Positions 43,417 through 55,300 of a stretch of DNA of 64,000 nt are shown piece after piece; position 1 is the stretch's first letter; each line of letters opens with the position of its first letter. A program made the position numbers and the translations under genes. The notes under the pieces are model-generated. The model saw only the letters and a program-made list of their open reading frames with translations. It ran no database searches and was not told the origin of the DNA. The stretch covers positions 16,615,541-16,679,540 of the forward strand of contig NC_133537.1 in the NCBI RefSeq assembly GCF_048544455.1, given 5' to 3'. Source of the DNA: Silene latifolia. Taxonomy: Eukaryota > Streptophyta > Magnoliopsida > Caryophyllales > Caryophyllaceae.

Positions 43417-43464
43417 TAAAATACAAGTGCAGTTGGAGTAAGAAGCCAAATAAGCAAGATAGAA

Positions 43465-46265
43465 ATGGAGAAAAGACGAGCTTGTATGCAACTTCTATGG
43501 CGATGCCGTCCTACAATTCATCTCTCCGATCATCACCATCTTCAACGCCCACTCTCTCATCTCTCACGCTCAGGTTTCTCCTCTTTTTCTTATACTGTAA
43601 CTCAGCTCTCACCTTCTATTGTACTCCGTAGTGTTTATGCTGTAAATGTTTTGAATTTTAACTTCTTTTATTTGAAATTCGTCTGTAGAAATATTGTTTC
43701 TGGCATTTAAATTGATATATTCAAGGTGAAGTTTCTTTAATTGATGCTGATTTTGTGTATAGTATTGATGCTTGGATAATTCGAGATTAGAGGTGGAGTG
43801 AAACATGTCGGATTTGTAGATTTGAATTAGGGTTTTAACATAGATTGATTGGGGAAATTTTAGGAATATGTGGAGTAGCGCTTATTATTTACTTCTTTCA
43901 CAATCATTTGTTTACATTTGATGAAAAAAGGTAAACAAATTATTGAAACGAAGGGAGCATATAGGAGTATAAGGTATGTCAGCGCTTCTTTAGCCCGTGA
44001 TCTGAGTGCTGAGGATAAGTGAACTCCACCCAAAACGGTTTTGATCGCGTCCACTAACATGACTCACTATTTGAAACCATCAATGACGGTAAAGTAGAAG
44101 GAAAAAGAAAGATGGCCTCTGAGGTGAATAACATCGTCTCTTGTCAATGGAACATTGTAGGAACTGGAGGTTGGTAAAACGGATCTATGACAACCTTCCA
44201 ATAAAACAACATTGAACAATAAGGGAAATAATACAAGGACAATCCTATAAGCTTGCTTGAGATGCGGTAATTGGTACCAGGGAATAGAGGGTAAAACGTT
44301 ATCTAAGGGAAGAGATGTGTAACCATTACATCTCTTTATGGGGGTAATTATTATCCTCCCTTCTTCATTTCTATCTTTGGATACCAGCTCAATTTACTCC
44401 ATTTTCTTCTTGTTTTAAGCTCTTTACTCCAATAACAATCACTCCATACCAAGCTAGCCCACAAGTGATAACAACTGGAACAATGTACTTGTAAGTTTAG
44501 TAAGGAAACTGAATAACATAGGTGTATCACTATAGTCATAACTCATAAGCCATGTTCCGATTTTGTTAGTGCTGGATTTTGAGCAAAGGTCGTCATACGG
44601 AATATAGTGATACATTTGTTAGATACAACAAGAAGGGCAAAAAATTGTGCTTAAGTTATACAAGCTTTCGATAAAATATCGCCGCGACAAACGTTTACCA
44701 GTTCTGCGACAACCATATCTAGTATGACTCAGTCACTCAACGACATAGTTACGAAGACGTGATCGTTACCACTAGCGCTATTTCGAACCGTAAGTTTACT
44801 AGCAAACTAAAAATTACAAATCACATCCCTTCATATTAAACTTGCCTAAGGCTCGTAGATGAGTCTCTGATGCCTTTTTTCACTATATACCACACTAGCC
44901 AAAATGCCAAATGCCTTTTTTCAACCCATACTAATAGGAATATTTATAATAGTTGGGCCTCAACCATCACCTTAAGGTTTTGGTAGAGTTGGTTCATCTA
45001 TCATGGTATCAGAGCCAGTGTGACCGAAGGTCACGGGTTCAAATCCTGGCAACCTCAAAACTTCTCAAAAACTCGAAGTGGAAACCTAGCACACGGTACG
45101 GGGGAGCCGGTGTACAACTAACCACTCTTCAAGCCCAACGGGCATTTGAGTGAGGGAGCGTAATAGGAATATTTATAATTTATAATAGTTGGGCCTCAAC
45201 CATCACCTTAAGGTTTTGGTTGAGTTGGTTCATCTATCACATACTCCACAGTGTACTCAACCTACCATATCACACAAAGGTCGGATATGATAAAGATTAG
45301 TTTGTACAGTCATTTAAAATTTATAGTGGAGAAGGATCATGGAGTAGCAGTACGGCGGGTGCAATGTTTGGAAGAAATAGCGTGCGAGATGTCTAGCACG
45401 TAGCACCTGCTTACATGCTCGTCTTCTGCAGGCCTTACGGGTCCGCATCAGACAAGAACTTATTATAGCCCATACCATTGTCCATGTGAAAGTTCTTGAT
45501 AGAGGATATCCATGGGCAAATATATGATTTTCTTTTGCACAGTTTCATTGTAGGCGGTGATGCAATTTGTGAGGCAAAATAGGTGTTTGGCAAAATGTAC
45601 TCATTGTCCACCCTAGCATCTTTTTACAGTGACATGAAAGTGATCTTACCATTTTGCCAATTATATACTTGACAAAAAGTGCCGTGGAGCCCATGTGTCT
45701 CTCTCAAGTCAATTAATATTAAGCTGTTCTGAAAGGCTACTCATGAGTAAACTTAAATATTCTGCAGGGTCTACACTTCATGGTGTCAGAAAACTCTCAG
45801 CATTTAGCTCATATATTGGGCAGCAGAGGCAGAATAGCCAATCGTCTTTCCTTTTCTTACGAGAGTATGGAAGGTTTTCTCGGGGTACTTGCTTTAGAAG
45901 AAACTTGGGTGTTCAGTCAAGGTTCTATGGTTCGGAAGCGAAATCTGTTGAGAGGAGACCTTCCTTCTCTGAAGTAAATTTTAAGGACGTTAGTTACTTC
46001 CAGAGTATACTTGGGGAAAACAATGTAATACTGGATGCGGATAGGCTTCAGTCAGCAAACACTGATTGGATGCACAAATACAAAGGCTTCAGCAAGATTA
46101 TGCTTCTACCACGAAGCACTGAGGAGGTAAAATTACACTTTAAAAGCAATAGCTTTCTTTTTTTGGCTCTAAGCTGGAGCTTTTTCTTCTGTACAACTAG
46201 ATTATTCGTCACTTTTGTTGCTTCTGGTAAATGACCAATATAGGAAACTTTTCTTAGCGCTCTCT

Positions 46266-46315
<50 letters not shown>

Positions 46316-49300
46316 GTTTCTTTGTGATATAGAGCATTACTTTTACATATAGCTCACTAGTTTTGGAATTTGAAAAATCCGTTGCCCTTGTCTGTATGAA
46401 CCAAAACCAGTGTCGTTTTAGAAATACTTTCCGTTTTCACTTTTGCACAAAATTTCAAAAGTTGGAATACATAGCTAGGAATAGCGATTCTTCTAATTCA
46501 AGTGGTCCACTAGAAACTTATCCCACAAAGTATATGGATGGTATTTGTGATTTTGGCTTTAAATTTTCTCAACTAGAAACTTATCCCACAAAGTATATGG
46601 ATGGTATTTGTGATTCTGGCTTTAAATTTTCTCAACTAGAAACTTATCCCACCAAGTATATGGATGGTTATTCTGATATCTACCAAATAGTTAAAATGGA
46701 AGGCATTCTTTAATTAGAGGGAGTCAATCCTAGGAGATCTTGTGAGATTTTTGAAGAGAATGCTCTTCCCCATGTAGCAGAAACTCGAGCTGTATGTGAT
46801 AGGGTTTCATATGATTTTGAACACAACTTCCATCTGTTGTTGAACACATAACTTATCATGTCTCAGGAAATTTGCTCGTTATGTCAAATGTCTTTTTTGG
46901 CATCTGACAGAGAAACTTTGTCGCAGATGCTCATTGACTCACATATTGAATAGTCAGAAAGTTTTTTTCCCCAATATTATGTAAACTCTAAAAAGCTTTA
47001 TGCGTTAAACCTATGTTAATCCAACTTGACTTCCAGTGTCAGACAGGTGCGTGTCGGATTATGAGATTTGTGAAATTTTGCATCTTTTGCCTATATTGAC
47101 GTGCTGAAGTGCCCTGTCAGGTCGCGTCGAATGAGCATCTTGTCAGCATGTAACATCACTGACATGCAACCAAAAGTGAAGTGTCGAACTAACATAGCAA
47201 TTATGTTTTAATGTTTGAGTGTTCTGTATGACTTTACTTGCTTGCATATAGCTTAGAATCCATATTAGATTCAACTCTCTGTCTCTAGCTTGCGATATAT
47301 ATGCCCAAGGTACTATGAATGTGAACATGGCTCTTCTATTTCTAAAGTGTTCTGTAATTGTGAAAGTGGGCAACGCTGATTTAATTTGAGTTAAATGCGT
47401 TCACATTCCAGGTTTCTCAGATTATGAGATACTGCAGTTCAAGGCATTTGGCTGTTGTTCCACAAGGTGGTAACACAGGTCTTGTTGGGGGAAGTGTGCC
47501 TGTTTTTGATGAGGTAATATAACACTTTTAAATGATGGAACAAAATCGCTGTGTGGTTATGGTTTGTGGCTTTGTGCGCATCTGATTGGGTAAAGTATTA
47601 CATGTATGATAATGGCACACTTAAGATTCTCAACTTTTGAGTAGAATTGTTTATGTGAGAGCTGTGTTTCATGTCAAATACGTGTCCTACTGATAGATGG
47701 TGGAAGATTGCTGTAGAAATGATACTTGTGTGTACTGTCATCAGTGTCTGAGGTTTGAGCAGTTGATTTTAGCTTGCCAAAAAACCTAGACAAGCATAAT
47801 ACCTAAAATCCTCCGCCTTTTTATTTTTTCCCCTTAAAGTAGCTGATGGTTGTCCCGTTTTTGTTATGAGTCAGTTTAAACACGTTTATGTTTATTGCAG
47901 TGGAAAGGATACTTACATTCTCCTCTCATTACCTCACTGCGACCAAAAGTTGTTTAATAAATTGAGACAAGTAAAATGCTTGACACGTTTGAATTTAACT
48001 TCTAAAGAAACATAGTCAATAGCTATCCTCTTAGTCGACGTGTTTCAAAGCATGATATATCTAGTTATCTGATTTTGGATTCTTTGTTGTTTTACTCATG
48101 GACTCAGTCAAGAGCCAAAAACTCATGATTCTTTACCTTCGATACACGATGGAATAAGCAATATGGCTAACTAAATATCCTGCTCCTTATATATTGTAGT
48201 AGCAGTTGGCGTGATGCAATTTTTTGGGTGACATAAAAAACTCTGGTGTTTTCAATACAAGGATAAGGCATACATCCAACCTCCTTTTCCCGCCATAGGC
48301 AGAGCCTTTGATGAACTGTAATAATGTTGCTGTAAAGCATTGGTGTGTCATTTTTGGATGTCAATACTAACGATTTTTCTTTCTTAATTTGTAGGTTATT
48401 GTCAACTTGAGCGCAATGAACAAGATATTATCTTTTGATAAGGTATGCTGATTTCCAAGTGTTCCTTTTTGTTCTATTATACATTTGTGGAGCAGTTGTT
48501 AGGAGGATATCTTGAATTTTGGCAATTGATACTCAGCATTCAAATTGAAGATCCTTAAGGTAGAAGGGTTAGGTTGGCACAGACCATAGGGAGGTTTTTG
48601 CTTTTGCATTTTTCATACACTCTTCATGAACTAGAATTTTTGTTATGCCGATATTTGCTCAATATTCATCGGTAGACAATACCTCTAGTCCTATATTGTT
48701 GCTAGATGCAAAGGGATGTACCGATTTATTGAACACAGAATGTGGTGAATGATCAAATGATATGTTGGTTCTATTTCACGTCTTGTATTATGCTTGAGTG
48801 AGTTGATATAGTGACGAGATTTAATACTATGGAGTAAACTTTATGTATTGGGACAATCTCTTCTTGGTCCTCCATATACATTTTGTTTTTTAGAAAATGA
48901 TTTGATTTCAAATTATGTAGGTCAGTGGAATCCTAGTCTGTGAAGCAGGATGCATATTGGAGAATTTGGAATCTTTTGTGGACAATGAGGGGTAATCCTC
49001 TATGTATACCCTTAAAGTTCTGTGTAGTCTATGTTACGTCCCAACATTTAGATTACGACATGTTATCAGGTTAATTTGAATGAGAGCTATGAGGGTGCTT
49101 CCTTACCTTTAAATATTTTCTACATTGAGAACAAGAGTTAGCTCAACTGGTAAGAGCTCTCTTATCCCAACCATGAAGTTGGAGGTTCGATTCTCACCCG
49201 CGACATAGTGCGCTCAGTTGAACCAAAAAAAATATTTTCCACATTTTTTTTCCTTTTCAAAAAAGAAAACTAAGATTAAGGCTTTAAGATAGTGATAAAT

Positions 49301-52300
49301 GTTTGTGATAATGTTGTATTCATTCTATTCAGAATTTGGTAGATATTTGCTCAGCTTTGAATGCTGGATTACTGTGAATTTTTTTTTTGGCACTTTTCAT
49401 ATCAAAGAGAAACGTTAGTATCCTTTTCCCATACTTATCTATTTAATGATGTAGATTTGTCATGCCTCTTGATTTGGGTGCTAAAGGAAGCTGTCAAATA
49501 GGTGGAAATGTTTCAACTAATGCTGGTGGTTTGCGCTTGGTTCGTTATGGATCTCTTCATGGGAATGTCTTGGGTAATATCTAAGTGGAACATTTAACGT
49601 GGTATTTGATTGTTATAGGCTATGCACTAAAGGAAATGGTGTGAAAAAATATTTTATTAGCTGTATTACTAGCTTAATACATTTGAAATCTAAAAATTCA
49701 AATGGTATCTTGATGTTTACCGAATTCCCCAAGGTACTAAAAATTAGGTTTATCCAGAGCCCAGAGGTTTGTAATTCTTATCCACCATGACCAAATTGTA
49801 ACATCTGTTGAGTTTTAAGGTTTAAGTAATGCGTGTCATTCATCAATGCTGAGTGGAAGTTAAGTTTTTGAAAAAAACTTAATTAGTTCACCCTTTTATT
49901 TCAGTTTGTCCACATGATACCGCTTTTTTTTTTGTTTTTTTTTTTTTTTTCCTGTGGCACCATGTATACGAAGTTAAAGTATAATGGTATTACACATTTA
50001 TTATTTTTTTTTCAAAAATTCCTATCAAACTTTCCTTCAAAGTTCAAACATTATGAATGACACATGTAACCATTATAACCTTAGAAGTTATGAATGTAAC
50101 AGTTTGTTTATGGTTGGCAAACTATACAAACGTCAAGGATATTATCACAAACATAAACGTTTGGTTACCGTGGAAAATATGTCAAACCTCTGGGATATCA
50201 TGTGAATTTAAAAATATGGAAAGTTCCAAATATGGCATCTCATGTGTTTGAGTTGGTATATGGTATTGACAGCCGAAAATTCCATAGAGAGATCATCTTA
50301 GTTTCATCTGGTACACTAAATTAAATCCATTTCAGCAGGTAAATTAGCATCACAGGGTTTTCACCCTTCCGCGCACGTCATAGTCCACGTAAGTCATTGA
50401 AAGAAACTAAAGCGATGGCAAGGAATCGGTTTGTCGACTTGAACGGCTTTCAGCTGTGCTATTCAATATACTCGTTGAATGTTATTTAGAATTTATCATT
50501 CTCGTATAGAACTGGATCTATAATGGATGAGATATGTAAAGAGTGTTTTAAGATGCTGTTGAGTTTTGACCCATAACACATGTTGAGCTTACTAGTTTTT
50601 GCTTATTTTCAGAAATTTCAGATGAATTTACAAATTGCATATTTGTCTTATTGATAACTTGGTTTGCCAAACAATTTCAATTCTAAGTTTCTATTGTCAT
50701 ATTTATGTCTTGATCCTAGAAGTGCCTGACCAGGTAATGATATACCCATTTAAGCGGGCACTCTTGTATAGGCCTTGAAGCTGTATTAGCTGATGGTTCT
50801 GTGATGGACATGCTTGGGACCTTACGTAAAGATAATACTGGGTATGACTTGAAGCATTTATTTATAGGTTTGTGGTAAGTTTTGGTGCTTAGTGATTTAT
50901 TACAAATGAAATCAGGAGAATACAAGCTTCTGGTTCACAGCTCATTATGATCGAGGGTAATTGTTAAGGGAGTAATAGTGTAAAAAACATTGGAGTGGAG
51001 GTGGAAGTGGTTGTAATGGTGGGAAGAAAATGAGGAGGAATAAAGGAGAATAAAGTGGGGTAATAGTTATCCACCTCCTCTCTAGGTTAATATATTACCC
51101 CCATTAGAGGTTAATAGATCTCCCTCAATGCCTTCCTCATCCCTTCACCACCGCCATCACCTCACTCCTCTTTTTCCATTGTTTCCCTCCATTACCCCCT
51201 TAAGAATTACCGTCCGTCCTTGGAAGCCCTCAGATTTAATTTTCTCCCCTCTTTTCTGGATGCAGGTAGTGAAGGATCGCTGGGTATTGTGACGAAAGTC
51301 TCTATCCTTACTCCACCAAAGCTTGCTGCTGTCAACATTGCTTTTCTGGCTTGTAATGACTATATCAGCTGTCAGGTATCCAGCTTCTTCAGAGAATAAA
51401 TAGTACCAGGCCTGATATATTATTCACTCGAATTTCTCCTTGGTAGTTGTAGTTAAAATTGCTCTTTTATTGAATATTTGTAGAGTGTACTTTGATGTGG
51501 GTAGTTATATGGAACTTCTGATTTTACTATCTATATATTTTTGGAAATCCAATGTTTCCGAAAAAGAATTTAACAATTTCCCGCTAAAAGCATAGTAAAT
51601 GAGGAGATCGTCTTTAATTTGTTAGTGCTTCTTGCATCTGTTCTCGTGGCCTGTAGTGGATTGGTGGTAGATCATCAGAAATCTTGTTTTGTGTTTAACA
51701 TGGCCCATGCCATGACAAAAAAGCCCACCAACCAGTTCAAGTTGGCTGCATATATTTTTGCGGTCTCAAAATGCATTTTAAGGGTGCACTAGTGACCCTG
51801 AACCGAATTATTTTTTCGATCAACTATAGATGATCCTTCATTAAAAGTGTGTATCAAATACCTTCCTCAATAAAAGAACAATGCAAGAAATCATAAATCA
51901 TAGCTGCTTCAATTACCTACTGTGCTTACACGAATGTAGTTTTAAATGACATGTTTCATGTGGGAAGATAATAACATAATCCGTATTGACTGTTGTGGCT
52001 GGAGTGTTAGAAATTTTTACTGTTCTTCAGTGATTTGCTAGTATTCCCATGTTATGTATACACCATGCTTTGTTTGACTTATCTGGAGAAGCTATCCCTG
52101 GATATCGTCTTTTCCGTTTGGCTATTGCTTCCAAGTTCAAATTTTCACTCTGATTCCTAATACCCATGAATGAAAAAGTAAACTAATGTTGTTGCTGCCT
52201 ATATATGTCAGAAACTTCTACTTGAAGCCAAAAGGAAACTTGGAGAGGTTTTATCTGCATTTGAGTTTTTGGATAGCCATGCAATGGATGTGGTAAAGAT

Positions 52301-55300
52301 CTTTCTTTGTTGAAAATATTACTTGCTAGTTGCTACAACTGTTTGAATGGTTCCAGATAAAATATTTGCAGTCAGAAATTGCTTTTAAGTTTACTAATGT
52401 TGCATATATTAATTTCTTGCATGAGCTATTGCACTAATATAACTATATAAGCGTACATTCATCTAGGTTATGGAGTTCATGCATTAACATGGACACTGAT
52501 TTCTTTTTACTTCAATGAATCTGCGTTTTTTTTTTTTTTTTATTTCAGTATGTTTGTCGAGTTACAAAATGACTTGTGCTTTTGTGTTATAGGTTCTGAA
52601 TAATTTAGAAGGAGTGAGAAATCCTCTGCCTCCTGCATTACACAACTTTTATGTCCTGATTGAGACAACAGGCAGTGATGAATCTTATGATAGGTGAGTG
52701 TTTTCTCAACCATCAATATGGTCATTATTTTGCCGCCAAACATGTGGGTTCAAAAGGCATCGCCATTAGGTGCCATCTGTTTGGATTTAAGCTGGACTGT
52801 TGATGTTAACAGTTCATTACATTTCTTTTTGTTTGGAGATGTTGAAAATTGCTGCTTCTTTTACCGCTGATAACTAGATAAGTGTGTATGTCTGCCAAAA
52901 GCTAAGAGATTGGGTGTTATCACCAATAACCTAGAGCTTCAGACACTTTTGTTGTGGAAGCCTTTTAAGCTACTGCTTTATGGGGTCATCTTACTTTGCC
53001 TGGCTGTCACCTTCAGATAATACTTCTACCTCCATTCTAGGTTAACAATAGGAAAAGAAAAAGAAATGGATATACAAAGAGAATAATTGTAGTACACTTG
53101 TTTGTTTTTGCAATTATACTCCAGTCTAAACATTATCGTTGTGCTTTAAAGGTTCCCTCTTGTAGCAGGGTAACTGGGAAGGATGGTTGGATGTTAATGG
53201 CCGTACCCTTGTGCTTAAAACACACAAGCAATTATGAATGATCCATAATGGAAGTTGCCTAAGTATTGCATCGACGAACTATTACTTGCCCAGTTCCCCA
53301 TCTAAGATACTAAGACACTTGAGTGTTTTATTTTGCTTTATTCCATTATATTGCTTTCAACATCATTGGAAATGGAATAATCACTTTCACAGTTATACTT
53401 CTATTTTGTCCCATCTTTGAGTTGCATGATGGATATTCACATTGATAGGTCTAAGTAGTCGACGTTGCTTATATTTCCAGAGAGAAGCTTGAGACCTTCT
53501 TGTTTCGCTCAATGGAGAACGGATTGATATCTGATGGGACGATAGCACAGGACATTAACCAAGCATCTTCATTTTGGCGCATCCGTGAGGTTGTGACTTA
53601 TGCTCTTCTTTTCTTTTCTTCTAAGAAGATTCTTCAATGTCCATCGCTCATTTGCTCTACCATTCATGCATTTCTAGTTAGGACCTATCTTGTAGCCAGA
53701 CTAATCTTATGCTTCCAAATTGTTTAAATCTAGGATTCTTCCCTTCTTGGTCCTCTAATTATCTAGTCGTTTTATCCTACAATGTTAGATTTTGGTTCAG
53801 TATGCTACAATTAAGCTCGGAAGTGAAAATATGCAACCTCGCTAGGCCTATTTAGCAGACCTATGTTACTTTGTTGCCGTTGATAGTCTGCGACGGTTCA
53901 TATCGGTCAGTCAAAACGTGATGTGAAACCCTTACTATCTCTCAGTGGCCCTATGATACTCGGACTCGCCCTTTTGCCCGGAGTACCCGTGTCCGTACGA
54001 CCCGACCCGGATACGGAGACGAAATTCGTGTCCGGTCGGCTTCCAGAAATATGGACACGTCATTGTCAACAACCCAAAAGAGTTGCCGAAGAACCAGTTT
54101 GCCAGAGAAGTAGATATTTTTTTTTAAAGCCCTAGATAGAGTGTGCACAGTAAAGAAGATGAAGATGTGCACGGTAAAGAAGATGAAGATGTATGGGGTA
54201 GGTGAAATGTGGGGAAGGTGTATGGGGATAGGGAACGTTTAATAAATTCTCTCTCCATTTCTTTTATTTTTTCTATTTTTAAAGTGAAGGTGGGACTGGG
54301 ATAGTGGGATGTAGTGCTTGACAGGCGACAGCTGTATTGTTACATGGAAAAGTCACACTTGGTCTCTTTAATACTTCAAGACAATAAAATTACCCGTATA
54401 ATTTAAGATACGTTTATTACTTTCCATTATGCTTCGTTTTTAATTCCAATAAATAAAGAGAATAAAAAGCTAAATATATGTATATAAAAAAAAAAATTAC
54501 CGAGTCCAAATATAAGATTGGATACGTGTTGACCGTGTCCAAATATAAAAAATGGATACGTTGACCGTGTCCAAAAGTTGCCGTATCCACTAATTAATCG
54601 TGTCCTCGTATCGTTGATTTTAGAAATTTAAGTGTCGGACACAAGGATTCGTACCCGTATCCGTACATTGTACCCGAGTCCGAGCATCATAATCTCTCAC
54701 AGTGAGGATGCAATTATTGGAGGACAAGTGCTATGAAGGATCGCCAATTAGGAGGCTCGCAGATCTGCATGCCCTTGAATCTCTGGCCTCAATCACCAGA
54801 GCGTCGCACACATTCAGTAGATGACAGAGATCACGGCGTCTCTAGTATTAAGCATAAGCAAAGGGCATAAATAAGCTTGAGATAGAAAGTGAATCTCATT
54901 GACTAGCACCTCTAAAAAAGGGTTATTTGAATTGTACGTAGCTATTAAGAGCACAGTCACACACTAAGTGTGCACAATAGTGCTCTAAAATCTAGCAATC
55001 TCGAAATTGAAAAGAATACTAGTATCAAGGCTTTTTTTCACATTAGGAAGCAGGAAAATTCCCCTGAGCATGACTTTCAAACTATAACGAAAAGAATTTC
55101 ATATAGGCGGAGTACATGAAAGTAAAGACTAAAGCTCAAATATGTGGACATCGCTTGGATTTTAATAGTCTCATATGTATAGCAACTTTCAGCGAGATGT
55201 AGCTATTCTAGCTTTTGTTTATCTTTTTTAAAATGAGGTTCTTTGTCTTGCTCTACTGTTTGCATTTCTTTCCGAGTATGCATAGCATACTCGTAACGTC

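Noticed and set aside
44953-45153. 66-residue ORF
   Set aside because: It spans the 5' LTR, primer site and body of the TRIM.
45695-46234. Single-exon start of D2HGDH at 45695
   Set aside because: An acceptor at 45766-45767 and a phase-matched upstream exon with a targeting leader explain the N-terminus better.
49131-49205. Functional tRNA gene
   Set aside because: The D-arm is fine but anticodon and acceptor stems do not pair, and there is an A-rich tail.
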